A stretch of 64,000 bases of DNA from Mycolicibacterium arenosum (lineage in GTDB: Bacteria > Actinomycetota > Actinomycetes > Mycobacteriales > Mycobacteriaceae): the NCBI RefSeq assembly GCF_024320865.1, contig NZ_JANDBD010000015.1:106728-170727 (forward strand), in the 5' to 3' direction. This document shows positions 23,869-32,598 of this stretch, in pieces. Below the pieces are notes generated by a model, which was not told the DNA's origin, searched no databases, and saw only the letters and a program-made list of their open reading frames with translations. The position numbers and the translations under genes were made by a program. Position 1 is the first letter of the stretch; the number at the start of each line of letters is the position of its first letter.

Positions 23869-24354
23869 ATGCGCGCGCTCGCGGTTCTACTGCTCATTCC
23901 GGCGCTAGCCGCCCCCGCTCACGCCGCCGAGGGTCGGCTGGATTGGCCGCTGCGGCCCCGGCCCGCGGTCGCCCGCACCTTCGACGCGCCGAATCCGAAC
24001 TGGCAGCGCGGTCATCGCGGCGTCGACCTGGTCGCGGCGGCCGGGCAGCCGGTCTACGCCGCAGCCGAGGGAACCGTGGTGTATGCGGGCAGGATCGCCG
24101 ACCGACCGGTCGTGTCGATCGCCCACCCCGGCGGGCTGCGCACCAGCTACGAGCCCGTCGACGCTGGCATCCGGGCCGGGCAGTGGGTCGACGCGGGGAC
24201 GCCGATCGGCACCGTCCGGCCCGGCCATTCGGGGTGCGGCGCGCCGGCCTGCCTGCACTGGGGAGCGATGTGGGGCCGGGCCGCCAACGCCGACTACGTC
24301 GACCCGCTCGGTCTGGTGGTGACGACGCCGATCCGGCTCAAGCCGGTGGGTTAG
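23869..24354 (+). CDS. Secreted M23 family (LytM-like) metallopeptidase
   Basis: The 161-residue protein starts with a Sec signal peptide (MRALAVLLLIPALAAPAHA, cleavage after AHA). The mature part is a single M23 domain with the zinc motif HRGVDLVAAAGQPVYAAAEG (HxxxD) and a C-terminal LHWG segment; the usual HxH is reduced to this single His-containing motif, which should be checked. It corresponds in place and size to Rv2891. Such enzymes cut peptidoglycan peptides or act as inactive regulators. It converges on xerC with a 4-nt overlap of the stop codons. Confidence 0.9.
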   Translation: MRALAVLLLIPALAAPAHAAEGRLDWPLRPRPAVARTFDAPNPNWQRGHRGVDLVAAAGQPVYAAAEGTVVYAGRIADRPVVSIAHPGGLRTSYEPVDAGIRAGQWVDAGTPIGTVRPGHSGCGAPACLHWGAMWGRAANADYVDPLGLVVTTPIRLKPVG

Positions 24355-25256
24355 GCGCGCGGATGCGCCTGGTCGTGCACCGCGCGCAGCCGGGCGACCG
24401 TGACGTGGGTGTAGAGCTGTGTGGTCGCCAGCGTCGAGTGGCCCAGCAGTTCCTGCACCACACGCAGATCCGCGCCGCCCTCCAGCAGATGCGTCGCCGC
24501 GCTGTGCCGCAATCCGTGCGGGCCGATGTCGGGGGCGCCGTCGACCGCCGCCATCGTCTGGTGGACGACGGTACGCGCCTGCCGGGGGTCGAGACGCCGG
24601 CCGCGCACACCGAGAAGCAGTGCAGCGCCTGATGATTCGGCCACCAGATGCGGTCGTCCGTCGTCGAGCCAGGCCCGCAGCGCCCGTTGCGCGGGCTCCC
24701 CGTAGGGCACCGTCCGCTGCTTGTCGCCCTTGCCGAGCACACGCAGCAGCCGGCGCGACGAGTCGACGTCGTCGATGTCCAGCCCGCACAGTTCGCTGAC
24801 GCGGATTCCCGTGGCATACAACAACTCGACGATCAACCGGTCCCGCAGGGCGAGCGGGTCGCCCTGTTGCGCTCCCGACTCCGCCGCCGCCATCGCGTCG
24901 AGCGCCTGGTCGGAGCGCAACACGGCGGGAAGCGTGCGACTCGCCTTGGGCACCTGCAGCCGGGTCGCCGGGTCGGTGTCCATGAGGCCGGCCCGCGACG
25001 CCCACGCGGTGAACGTCTTGACCGCGGAGGTGCGACGCGCCAACGTGGTCCGCGCGACCCCGGCCGTCGCCTGCGAGGCGAGCCACGACCGCAGCAACGG
25101 GACCGTCAGGGCGGCGGGCGACGCGTCCGTCCGTTCGGCGACGAACGCGAACAGGGACCGGAGGTCACCGAGGTAGGCGCGCCTGGTGTGGTCGGAACGG
25201 CCGCGCTGCAGCGCGAGGTACTCGTCGAACTCCTCGAGCACCGCGTCGATCGTCAC
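24351..25256 (-). CDS. xerC: Tyrosine recombinase XerC
   Basis: XerC acts with XerD at dif to resolve chromosome dimers. The 301-residue protein has the SAM-like core-binding domain at the N-terminus (FDEYLALQRGRSDHTRRAYLG) and the catalytic domain with Arg in ATGIRVSELCGLDIDD, HGLRHSAATHLLEGGADLR (HxxR), LLGHSTLATTQLYTHV (His/Tyr nucleophile). It corresponds to Rv2894c. It is a housekeeping enzyme rather than a sign of a mobile element, since no att-like repeats lie next to it. Confidence 0.95.
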   Translation of the reverse strand: MTIDAVLEEFDEYLALQRGRSDHTRRAYLGDLRSLFAFVAERTDASPAALTVPLLRSWLASQATAGVARTTLARRTSAVKTFTAWASRAGLMDTDPATRLQVPKASRTLPAVLRSDQALDAMAAAESGAQQGDPLALRDRLIVELLYATGIRVSELCGLDIDDVDSSRRLLRVLGKGDKQRTVPYGEPAQRALRAWLDDGRPHLVAESSGAALLLGVRGRRLDPRQARTVVHQTMAAVDGAPDIGPHGLRHSAATHLLEGGADLRVVQELLGHSTLATTQLYTHVTVARLRAVHDQAHPRA

Positions 25257-25281
25257 CCCTCCACCGTGGCAGAGCGGGTAC

Positions 25282-26310
25282 TCAAGACCCGGCCGACGCG
25301 CCGGGTTCGCTCACCTTGACCAGCATCTTGCCGATGTTCGCGCCGGTGAACAGCCCGTTGAGGGCGTCGACACACGATTCCAGTCCGTCGTAGACGGTTT
25401 CGCGATGCGCCAGCAGACCCTGCTGCTCCCACCCGCGGAGCGCGGCGAACGCCTCCTCGAAGTGCGCCCACTCGTCGAGTGCGTTGAACCCCTGCATCGT
25501 CGCGGTCCTCGCCAGCAGGTTGACGTAGTTCGCGGGTCCGGGGTGCTCGCCGGTGAGGTAACTCGAGATGACGCCGCACAGCACCACGCGCGCCTTGGAC
25601 GCCAGCCTGCCGAGCACGGCGTTGAGGACGTCACCGCCGACGTTGTCGAAGTAGACGTCGACCCCCTTGGGGCAGTGCTCCTTGAGCGCGGCGGCGAGAT
25701 CGCCCGCTTTGTAGTCGATGCACGCGTCGAACCCGAAGTCCTCCACCACTGCCCGGCACTTCTCGGGACCGCCTGCGATGCCGACCACCCTGGCGCCCGC
25801 GATCCTGGCGATCTGGCCGGCCACCGAACCGGTGGCGCCGGCGGCGGCGGACACCACCACGGTCTCCCCCGGCTGCGGCTTGCCGACACCCGTCATCCCG
25901 AAGTACGCGGTCGCTCCGGTCGGGCCGTAGATCGACATCACCGCCAACTGGTCGGTGAACCCGACGACGGAAGTGGCGAACACGTCGTCGCGGATGACGA
26001 CGAAGTCCTGGAAGCCGGTCAGAGTCGTCACGACATCGCCCACCTGATATGCGTCACAACGTGATTCGACGACCTCGCCGATCCCGGCAGCGCGGATCAC
26101 GTCGCCGACCTCCACCGGAGGGAGATAGCCGGGTTGCCCGTCGAGCCAGGTGCGAGCCGCGGCGTCGATGCCGACGTAGGTGGTCCGCAGCAGCGCCTCG
26201 CCCTCCGCCGGTTCGGCAGCGGCCACCGTCACCATCTCGGTGTCGTCGGGTGACACCAGCCCGTTCGGTCGTCGGCGCAGCAGGATCTGACGATTCACCC
26301 GGTCCGGCAC
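25282..26310 (-). CDS. NADP-dependent medium-chain oxidoreductase
   Basis: The 342-residue protein belongs to the zinc-independent MDR branch (leukotriene B4 dehydrogenase / curcumin reductase type). Landmarks are MSIYGPTGATAYFGMTGVGKPQPGE cut to its core GPTGATAYFGM, the nucleotide-binding VVVSAAAGATGSVAGQIARI, GVDVYFDNVGGDVLNAVL and IGKMLVKV near the C-terminus. These enzymes reduce activated double bonds with NADPH. GTG 26310 is chosen since TAGCTT lies 7 nt upstream; the longer open frame to 26670 is a shadow of the next gene. Confidence 0.9.
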   Translation of the reverse strand: MPDRVNRQILLRRRPNGLVSPDDTEMVTVAAAEPAEGEALLRTTYVGIDAAARTWLDGQPGYLPPVEVGDVIRAAGIGEVVESRCDAYQVGDVVTTLTGFQDFVVIRDDVFATSVVGFTDQLAVMSIYGPTGATAYFGMTGVGKPQPGETVVVSAAAGATGSVAGQIARIAGARVVGIAGGPEKCRAVVEDFGFDACIDYKAGDLAAALKEHCPKGVDVYFDNVGGDVLNAVLGRLASKARVVLCGVISSYLTGEHPGPANYVNLLARTATMQGFNALDEWAHFEEAFAALRGWEQQGLLAHRETVYDGLESCVDALNGLFTGANIGKMLVKVSEPGASAGS

Positions 26311-26317
26311 GACGCCG

Positions 26318-26323
26318 AAGCTA
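26318..26323 (-). promoter_or_regulatory. Leaderless -10 element for MDR oxidoreductase
   Basis: TAGCTT on the minus strand (26323-26318) fits TANNNT and ends 7 nt before GTG 26310. No Shine-Dalgarno sequence precedes that GTG. It lies just upstream of the C-terminal codons of the alpha-hydroxy-acid oxidase gene. Confidence 0.45.
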
Positions 26324-26329
26324 CCGAAC

Positions 26330-27490
26330 TCAGCCGACCCGGCGCAGCGCTTCGGGCACGAGATCCGCCAGCGTCCGATAGCCGTCGATGCCCATGATGA
26401 GATCGGCCTCGGCCAGCAGCGAGCGCAGCACGTGCACCACTCCGTCGGCGCCGCCGAGTGCCATCCCGAACGCGTACGGGCGGCCGACGCCGACCGCGGT
26501 CGCGCCGAACGCGAGCGCCTTGACGATGTCCGCGCCGCTGCGAATGCCCGAATCGAACAGCACCGGAACGTCACCCGCGGCCTCGACCACACCCGGCAGG
26601 CAGTCGAGCGCGGGGATCCCGCCGTTGGCCTGCCTGCCGCCGTGGTTGCTGCAGTAGATGCCGTCGACACCGCCGTCGATGGCGCGGCGCGCGTCGTCGG
26701 GATGCTGAATGCCCTTGACCAGCAGCGGCAGCGTCGTGAGGGAGCGCAGCCACGGCAGGTCGTCCCAGGACAGCGAGTTACCGAACACCGAGATCCACTT
26801 GAGGATCGCCGCCTGCATGTTCTCCTCCGGCGGTGCCGCCAGCCCGGACCGGAACACGGGGTCGCTGGTGTAGTTGGCCAGGCACTTGCCGCGCAGCTGG
26901 GGGAAGTTCGACGTCGAGAGGTCGCGCGGTCGCCACCCCGGCACCCAGGTGTCGAGCGTGACGACGATGCCCTTGAAACCCGCCTTCTCGGCGCGCTGCA
27001 CGAAGCTGGCCGCGAGGTCGCGGTCCGTCGGCGTGTACAGCTGGAAGAACCCCGGCGTGTCGCCGAACTCGGCGGCGACGTCCTCGAGCGGGTCGGCGGT
27101 CAGCGTCGACACCACCAGGGGCACCCCGGTACGCGCCGCGGCCTTCGCCGCGGCGATGTCGCCGTGCCCGTCCTGGGCGCAGATGCCCATGACGCCGATG
27201 GGCGCCATGAACGCGGGCGACGGCAGGGTCAGACCGAACAGATCGACGCTGAGGTCCCGCTCCTTGGCACCCACGAACATCCGCGGCATGAGACCCCAGT
27301 TGTCGAAGGCGGTCCGGTTGACCCGCTGGGTGCGCTCGTCGCCGGCACCACCGGCGACGTAAGACCAGACCGACGGCGACATCGCGGCCTGCGCCCTGGC
27401 TTCGAGTTCCGCGAACGACATGGGCAGCGTCGGCATGACGCCCGACAGGCCCTGCAGGTAGATCTCGAGTTGGTAGTCGCCGAATGCCAT
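26330..27490 (-). CDS. FMN-dependent alpha-hydroxy-acid oxidase/dehydrogenase
   Basis: The 386-residue protein has the FMN-linked hydroxy-acid oxidase barrel. Landmarks are WSYVAGGAGDERTQRVNR, MAPIGVMGICAQDGHGDIA, GIVVTLDTWVPGWRPRDL, the catalytic His and FMN loop IYCSNHGGRQANGG, and VLFDSGIRSGADIVKALAFG. It oxidises an L-2-hydroxy acid such as lactate; the exact substrate is open and it resembles mycobacterial lactate 2-monooxygenase-like proteins. The start ATG 27490 is supported by TAACTT 7 nt upstream. It begins 20 nt after the end of viuB. Confidence 0.92.
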   Translation of the reverse strand: MAFGDYQLEIYLQGLSGVMPTLPMSFAELEARAQAAMSPSVWSYVAGGAGDERTQRVNRTAFDNWGLMPRMFVGAKERDLSVDLFGLTLPSPAFMAPIGVMGICAQDGHGDIAAAKAAARTGVPLVVSTLTADPLEDVAAEFGDTPGFFQLYTPTDRDLAASFVQRAEKAGFKGIVVTLDTWVPGWRPRDLSTSNFPQLRGKCLANYTSDPVFRSGLAAPPEENMQAAILKWISVFGNSLSWDDLPWLRSLTTLPLLVKGIQHPDDARRAIDGGVDGIYCSNHGGRQANGGIPALDCLPGVVEAAGDVPVLFDSGIRSGADIVKALAFGATAVGVGRPYAFGMALGGADGVVHVLRSLLAEADLIMGIDGYRTLADLVPEALRRVG

Positions 27491-27497
27491 GGCTACG

Positions 27498-27503
27498 AAG
27501 TTA
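27498..27503 (-). promoter_or_regulatory. Leaderless -10 element for hydroxy-acid oxidase
   Basis: TAACTT on the minus strand (27503-27498) ends 7 nt before the ATG at 27490, the standard leaderless spacing. It lies in the 20-nt gap after viuB, so the oxidase gene may have its own promoter. Confidence 0.45.
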
Positions 27504-27510
27504 GTCCCGC

Positions 27511-28368
27511 CTAGTTCTTGCCGGCCTCTAACTGGGCGAGTTCGGCCTTCCACTGCCGGAACGTCTCCTCGGTGCGCCCGCGGCGCCAGTACCCGGAGAT
27601 CGACGCCCACTTGGCCTCCACCCCGCGCTCCTTGCGCACGTACCCGCGCAGGTTGTGCATGACGGTCTGCGCTTCGCCGTGGATGAACACCTGGGCCTGG
27701 CCCGGCAGCCACGGCGACTCCTTGACCGCGGCGATCAGCGGCGCGTGGTCGCCCGCCTGGTCCTCGGGCACCAGGTCGGCCCGGCCGCCCCGGTAGATCC
27801 AGCGGATCTCGACGCCGTCCGGGGCGGTCAGGGGCACCTCGTCCTCAGGACCGGCCACCTCGATGAAGGCGCGTCCGATCGCGTTGGGCGGCAGCGCTTC
27901 CAGCGCCACGCTCAGCGCGGGCAGGCCGGCTTCATCGGCGGCGAGCAGGTGCCAGTCGGCCGCGGGGTCGGGCGCGTACGCTCCGCTCGGACCCATGAGG
28001 TAGGCGCGCTGGCCGGGCTGCACCGACGCCGCCCACGGACCGGCGACGCCGTGCTCGCCGTGGACGACGAAGTCGATGGCGATCTCGCGGCGATCGGCGT
28101 CCGCGTGCCGGACGGTGTAGCTGCGCACGACGGGTCGCTGCTCCTCCGGCAGCGCGGTGAAGCTGTCGAGGGTGAGCGGTTGGGGCAGTGCGTCGACGGT
28201 CGCGTCGTCCAGGTCGGCGCGGACGATGACCACCTTGACGTAGGAGTCGGTGAACTCGCTCGGCACGAAGGTGTCGAAACCTCTGCCACCCAGCACGACG
28301 CGAATCATGTGCGGCGCCAACTGCTCGCTGCGAATCACCTCGAACGTGTGGACGGGACGCCCTGCCAC
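27511..28368 (-). CDS. viuB: Siderophore-interacting protein (flavin ferric reductase)
   Basis: This 285-residue protein matches the FAD-binding_9/SIP family: HTFEVIRSEQLAPHMIRVVLGG, FAD-binding motif RPVVRSYTVRHAD, GPWAASVQPGQRAYLMGPSG, ADEAGLPALSVALEALP and VFIHGEAQTVMHNLRGYVRKE. It uses NADPH and FAD to reduce Fe(III) from siderophores in the cytoplasm. It corresponds to Rv2895c. The GTG start at 28368 is fixed by a perfect AGGAGG five bases upstream; TTG 28395 is longer but poorly supported. Iron repression by IdeR is plausible, but no box is visible here. Confidence 0.92.
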   Translation of the reverse strand: MAGRPVHTFEVIRSEQLAPHMIRVVLGGRGFDTFVPSEFTDSYVKVVIVRADLDDATVDALPQPLTLDSFTALPEEQRPVVRSYTVRHADADRREIAIDFVVHGEHGVAGPWAASVQPGQRAYLMGPSGAYAPDPAADWHLLAADEAGLPALSVALEALPPNAIGRAFIEVAGPEDEVPLTAPDGVEIRWIYRGGRADLVPEDQAGDHAPLIAAVKESPWLPGQAQVFIHGEAQTVMHNLRGYVRKERGVEAKWASISGYWRRGRTEETFRQWKAELAQLEAGKN

Positions 28369-28373
28369 GGTTA

Positions 28374-28379
28374 CCTCCT
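28374..28379 (-). promoter_or_regulatory. Strong Shine-Dalgarno deciding the viuB start
   Basis: AGGAGG on the minus strand (28379-28374) followed by TAACC and then GTG 28368 gives ideal spacing. It argues against the upstream TTG at 28395. Confidence 0.75.
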
Positions 28380-28434
28380 GAAGCTCGACTGACAACCCCG
28401 TCGAGCATACGAGCGGTGGCGGGGCGTCAGGGGC

Positions 28435-29502
28435 CTACCGCCAGCCGCCGTCCGGTGGGCGAGCCAGTACGGCGGCGGCGTACTTGGGCTGCCAGTCCGT
28501 GGTGAGCAGGGCGCCGAAGTTGTCCTGAACCTCGTCGGGGTTGGCGGTGTCGGTGTCGCGGATCGAGTAGATGAAGGCCGGTCCGGAGTACCCCGTCTCG
28601 GCGATACCCGCCAGCACCGCGACGATCTGTCTCGCCTGTTCCTCCTGGGTCACCCCTTCGTCGGTGGTCTGCGACGTGGGAGCGCCGAGTTCGGTCATCC
28701 AGATCTTCTTGTCCCCGTCACCGTGCGTCGTCATCACGTCGTGCACACGCGCGATGTCCGACCAGGAGTTGAACGGGTCGGCCTCGATGCCGCCCGGGTA
28801 CACGTAGGGATGCATCGCGAGGGCGTCGAACAAGCCCTTTGCGCCCGCGATGTACATGTCGTTGACGAAGTTCGGCGGCGAGTCGACACCGACCGCCGGA
28901 CTGAGCCCGGCCGCGATCACGGTGGAACGCGGCTGGATCAGCTTGATCGCCGGATACGCCACCCGCAACAGGTCGACGTACCGTTTGGGCCGCAGATCGC
29001 TGAACCCCATGAACCGAGGGAGATTCGGCTCGTTCCAGATCTCCCAGTCCGTGATGCGCACCTGGTAGCGCTTCACCACCGCGATCACGAAGTCCCGGAA
29101 GTCGTCGGCGTTCGCGGGCGGCGAATAGAGCGGCGCGCCGGCCGGCCGAGCCCATTCGGGGGTGTTGACGATGAGGCCGAGGATCTTCAGGCCGTGGTCG
29201 CGGGCCGCGTTGATCCAGCGGTCGGCGTAGGACCAGTTGTACTCGCCCTTGACGGGTTCGATCGCGTGCCAGTCGATGTGCACGCGCAGCCAGGTCGCGC
29301 CGGTGCGGGCGACGGCGTCCAGTTCGCGGGTCGCATCCTCCGGGCTCATCCAGATCTGTGCCGCGCCGACCGCGAATCCGTAACCGTCATCGGGGTGGAC
29401 CACCGGCGCGGGTGCATCGCGGCAGCCCGCGGCGCTCAGCGCGAGCACCGCGACGAGAAGGCACGCGAGCAGCCGGAAGCGCCCGTTCACGTGCTGGTTC
29501 AT
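28435..29502 (-). CDS. Lipoprotein with glycoside hydrolase (clan GH-A, PslG-like) domain
   Basis: The 355-residue protein has a lipoprotein signal (LLACLLVAVLALSAAGC, lipobox ending at Cys). The TIM-barrel domain shows WLRVHIDWHAIEPVKGEYNW, the acid/base Glu in DWEIWNEPNLPRF and the likely nucleophile Glu in KKIWMTELGAPTSQ, as in GH5/GH39-related glycosidases such as PslG. It should sit on the outer face of the membrane and cut an envelope or extracellular polysaccharide. The site is between viuB and dprA. It starts 9 nt after the dprA stop, so it may be read from the same transcript. The substrate is unknown. Confidence 0.88.
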   Translation of the reverse strand: MNQHVNGRFRLLACLLVAVLALSAAGCRDAPAPVVHPDDGYGFAVGAAQIWMSPEDATRELDAVARTGATWLRVHIDWHAIEPVKGEYNWSYADRWINAARDHGLKILGLIVNTPEWARPAGAPLYSPPANADDFRDFVIAVVKRYQVRITDWEIWNEPNLPRFMGFSDLRPKRYVDLLRVAYPAIKLIQPRSTVIAAGLSPAVGVDSPPNFVNDMYIAGAKGLFDALAMHPYVYPGGIEADPFNSWSDIARVHDVMTTHGDGDKKIWMTELGAPTSQTTDEGVTQEEQARQIVAVLAGIAETGYSGPAFIYSIRDTDTANPDEVQDNFGALLTTDWQPKYAAAVLARPPDGGWR

Positions 29503-29511
29503 GCGGCCAAA

Positions 29512-30642
29512 CTACCGGCCCACTGGTCGGGCCAGCTTCCACCGGCCATCGGAACGCGTGACGAGCCCGGCGAGTTCGAGTGTCGCCAACGGCCCCAGCA
29601 CCTGGACCGGCGGCAGCCCCGCGGCCACCGCCAGCTGCTCGACACTGCGAGCGCCGCGGCCCGGCAGCGCCTCGAACACCAGGGCCTCGCGCTCCGTCAG
29701 GCCGTCGAGCACCGACGTGGGACGCGGCGCCTCGTCGGCGTACTCACCGATGCGGCCTGCGAGTTCGACGACCTCCTGCGCACGGGTGACCAGAGTCGCC
29801 CCAGCGCGGATGAGCGCGTGACAGCCGTTCGACGACGAGGACGTCACCGGGCCCGGCACCGCGCACACCGGACGGTTGAGAGCCTCCGCCCAGGCCGCCG
29901 TGCTCGCGGCGCCGCTGCGCAACCCCGCCTCCACGACGACGGTGGCAGCGCCGAGTGCCGCGACGATGCGGTTGCGCGTGAGGAAGCGGTGCCGCGCCGG
30001 CCGCAGACCCGGCGGATACTCGCTGACCACCAGTCCCTGTGTCGCAATGCGGTTCAGCAGTGCGGAGTGCCCGGACGGGTACGGCACGTCGATCCCACCC
30101 GCGAGCACCGCCACCGTCACACCGTCGGACGCGAGCACCGCTCGGTGGGCCGCCCCGTCGATGCCGTACGCGGCGCCGGACACGACGGCCATGTCGCGTT
30201 CCACCAGTCCGGTGGCGATGTCGGCGGTGACGCGATCGCCGTACCCGGTCGACGCCCGCGTCCCGACGATCGCGCAGCTGCGCCATGTCACGTCGGCGAG
30301 CTGCACGGGGCCGACCGCCCAGAGCGCCAGCGGCGCCAACCACTCGCGCTTGTCCGGGTCGGCGTTGACCGGTGCGGTGAACGCGGCGTCCGGCCACTCG
30401 TCCTCCCCCGGCACGACGAGCCGGCCTCCCAGCCGCGCGAGGATATCGAGATCAGCTGCACCGCAATCGATGTCACGGCGCGCTTCACTGCGCTTCCGCA
30501 GCGCCTGCCCGACCGCCCCGCTGCGAATCCGGGCGGCCGCCTCCACCGGACCGTCGCTCTGCACCAGCGCCGCCAACTCCGCGCACGGCGGCTCCACCAC
30601 GCGCGAGAGATAGGCCCACGCGAGCATCTCGGCGCGGGTCAT
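29512..30642 (-). CDS. dprA: DNA-processing protein DprA
   Basis: DprA binds incoming single-stranded DNA and loads RecA. The 376-residue protein has the Rossmann core with SCAIVGTRASTGYG, SGAAYGIDGAAHRAVLA, AVLAGGIDVPYPSGHSALL, RHRFLTRNRIVAALG and VVEAGLRSGAASTA, plus a C-terminal winged helix (LPPVQVLGPLATLELAGLV). ATG 30642 overlaps the comM stop (ATGA). It corresponds to Rv2896c. Its role in mycobacteria, which are not known to be naturally competent, is open. Confidence 0.95.
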   Translation of the reverse strand: MTRAEMLAWAYLSRVVEPPCAELAALVQSDGPVEAAARIRSGAVGQALRKRSEARRDIDCGAADLDILARLGGRLVVPGEDEWPDAAFTAPVNADPDKREWLAPLALWAVGPVQLADVTWRSCAIVGTRASTGYGDRVTADIATGLVERDMAVVSGAAYGIDGAAHRAVLASDGVTVAVLAGGIDVPYPSGHSALLNRIATQGLVVSEYPPGLRPARHRFLTRNRIVAALGAATVVVEAGLRSGAASTAAWAEALNRPVCAVPGPVTSSSSNGCHALIRAGATLVTRAQEVVELAGRIGEYADEAPRPTSVLDGLTEREALVFEALPGRGARSVEQLAVAAGLPPVQVLGPLATLELAGLVTRSDGRWKLARPVGR

Positions 30643-32153
30643 CGCGCGAGCCCCGCCTGCCGGAAGCTCAGCGCCGTGGTGACGTCCTCGAGATCGGGTG
30701 ACGACCTGCCCGCGAGATCGGCCAGACTCCACGCGACCCGCAGTGTGCGATCCATGCCTCGGATGCTCAGCGCTCCGCGGTCCAGCGCCGACGTCAGCGG
30801 CGTCATCACGCGCTCGGGTAGTCGAAACCGCCTGCGCAGCAACGACCCGCTCACGTCGGCGTTCGTCCGCACCCCGTACGCCGCCCACCGCGCCGCGGCC
30901 GCGGCTCGAGCAGCCGCCACCCTGGCACGCACGGTATTCGTCGACTCGCCGCCCTGTTCGCCCGCGATGGCCCCCGACCGAACCGGGTCCATCGCGACGG
31001 TGATGTCGACGCGGTCGAGAAGCGGACCAGACAACCTGCCCTGATAGCGGCGCTTCTCCGCCGCTGCACAGGTGCAGTCGCGCGGATCCGCGGGGGCGCA
31101 CGGGCACGGGTTCGCCGCGAGGATCAGCTGGAACCGCGCCGGGTACTGAGCCACCCCGTCCCGACGGGCGAGCCGAATCTCGCCGTCCTCCAACGGCGTT
31201 CGCAACGCCTCCAGCGCCTTGGCGCCGAACTCGGCGTACTCGTCGAGGAACAGCACGCCGCGGTGCGCCCGGCTGACCGCGCCCGGCCGGGCCATGCCGC
31301 TGCCGCCGCCGACGAGCGAGGCCACGCTCGAGGTGTGATGCGGTGCGACGAACGGCGGCCTGGTGATCAGCGGTGCGCCCGTGACGAGCAGGCCCGCCAC
31401 GGAGTGGATGGCGGTGACCTCGAGCGCTTCGGCGTCGGTCAACGGCGGCAGCAGTCCGGGGAGCCGTTTCGCCAGCATGGTCTTGCCGACCCCCGGCGGC
31501 CCCGTGAGCACCAGGTTGTGGGCACCGGCGGCGGCGACCTCGACGGCGAATCGCGCGTGGAACTGTCCGACCACCTCCGCCAGTTCCGCGACCGGCGGGG
31601 CGTCGGCCGTCACCGTCACAGGCTCGTCCTCGAGGCGGCTGTCCCCGTCGAGCCACGCCTTCAGATGAGACAGCGTCCGTACGCCGAGGACCTCGACACC
31701 GGACACCAGGGCGGCCTCGGCCATGTTCTCGACGGGAACCACCACCGTCGGCCGACCCTCGCGCTGCGCCGCGAGAACGGCGGGCAGCACACCCGTGACC
31801 GGGCGCACCCGCCCGTCGAGTGCGAGTTCACCCAGCAGGACCACCTTCTCGAGCTGAGCCCAGGGAACGTCCATCTTCGCCGACAGCACCGCGGCGGCGA
31901 TGGCGATGTCGTAGACCGACCCCGTCTTCGGCATCGTCGCCGGCGACAGCGCCAGCGTCACCCGCGCCTGGGGCCATTCGTTGTCGGAGTTGTTGATCGC
32001 CGCGCGAACGCGGTCCCGCGACTCCCGCAGTGCGCTGTCCGGCAATCCCACCAGATTCACGCCCGGCAGCCCCGAGCTGATGTCGGCCTCGATCTCGACG
32101 AGCACCGCGTCGAGACCGCGCACCCCGACCGAGACCGCTCGCCCGAGTGCCAC
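30639..32153 (-). CDS. comM: YifB/ComM family Mg-chelatase-like AAA+ ATPase
   Basis: The 504-residue protein has the N-terminal Lon-protease-like fold (SSGLPGVNLVGLPDSALRES), a chelatase-type AAA+ domain with Walker A GPPGVGKTMLAKRLPG, Walker B GVLFLDEYAEF, and the C-terminal Mg_chelatase_C part with CNxCPC-like NPCPCAPADPRDCTC cysteines. ComM is a helicase that promotes branch migration in transformation. GTG 32153 overlaps the yraN stop by one base. It corresponds to Rv2897c. Confidence 0.95.
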   Translation of the reverse strand: MALGRAVSVGVRGLDAVLVEIEADISSGLPGVNLVGLPDSALRESRDRVRAAINNSDNEWPQARVTLALSPATMPKTGSVYDIAIAAAVLSAKMDVPWAQLEKVVLLGELALDGRVRPVTGVLPAVLAAQREGRPTVVVPVENMAEAALVSGVEVLGVRTLSHLKAWLDGDSRLEDEPVTVTADAPPVAELAEVVGQFHARFAVEVAAAGAHNLVLTGPPGVGKTMLAKRLPGLLPPLTDAEALEVTAIHSVAGLLVTGAPLITRPPFVAPHHTSSVASLVGGGSGMARPGAVSRAHRGVLFLDEYAEFGAKALEALRTPLEDGEIRLARRDGVAQYPARFQLILAANPCPCAPADPRDCTCAAAEKRRYQGRLSGPLLDRVDITVAMDPVRSGAIAGEQGGESTNTVRARVAAARAAAAARWAAYGVRTNADVSGSLLRRRFRLPERVMTPLTSALDRGALSIRGMDRTLRVAWSLADLAGRSSPDLEDVTTALSFRQAGLAR

Positions 32154-32521
32154 TACCCCACCCCCTCGAGGTGGACGAGCTCCGGCTCGGGACCACGCCC
32201 CATCCGGATACCGACGACGTCGATGCGGATCTGCGCCCAGCTGCCCCGCTGTGACGCGAGCCAGAGTCCGGCCAACCGCCGCAGCCGCCGCAGCTTCTGA
32301 GGGGTGACGGCCTGCTCGATTCCGCCGAACCGGTCGGTGGTGCGCGTCTTCACCTCCACGAAGACGAGCACCCGCCGCTCGAGGTCGGCCGCGATCACAT
32401 CGAGTTCGCCGTACCGGCAGCGCCAGTTGCGGTCGAGCACGGTCAAACCCGACCCGATCAGGTGGTCGACCGCGAGTTGTTCACCCAGGGCGCCCAGTTC
32501 GGCGCGGGTCATATCCGTCAT
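32153..32521 (-). CDS. yraN: YraN family (UPF0102) nuclease-like protein
   Basis: The 122-residue protein has the UPF0102 pattern: GEQLAVDHLIGSGLTVLDRNWRC, RYGELDVIAADLERRVLVFVEVKTR with the D...E-x-K triad of restriction-endonuclease-like folds. It heads the yraN-comM-dprA run with 1-nt and 4-nt overlaps and corresponds to Rv2898c. The biochemical activity is not established for the mycobacterial proteins. Confidence 0.93.
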   Translation of the reverse strand: MTDMTRAELGALGEQLAVDHLIGSGLTVLDRNWRCRYGELDVIAADLERRVLVFVEVKTRTTDRFGGIEQAVTPQKLRRLRRLAGLWLASQRGSWAQIRIDVVGIRMGRGPEPELVHLEGVG

Positions 32522-32571
32522 GGGCCCAGCCTCGGCAGCGCCTCCGACAGTGCGACCTCACACGGGTCCGG

Positions 32572-32598
32572 TCATCCACAGTCGGAGGTTCGTCCACA
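32572..32598. repeat. Two DnaA-box-like direct repeats
   Basis: TCATCCACA (32572-32580) and TCGTCCACA (32590-32598) lie in the same orientation 18 bp apart, each followed by G. Each differs by one base from mycobacterial DnaA boxes (TTGTCCACA or TTATCCACA type). They sit in the 210-bp divergent interval upstream of yraN. Confidence 0.3.

Noticed and set aside
24351..25256. Tyrosine recombinase considered as an integrase of a mobile island.
   Set aside because: Motifs, size and synteny match chromosomal XerC (Rv2894c); no att repeats or tRNA target adjoin it.
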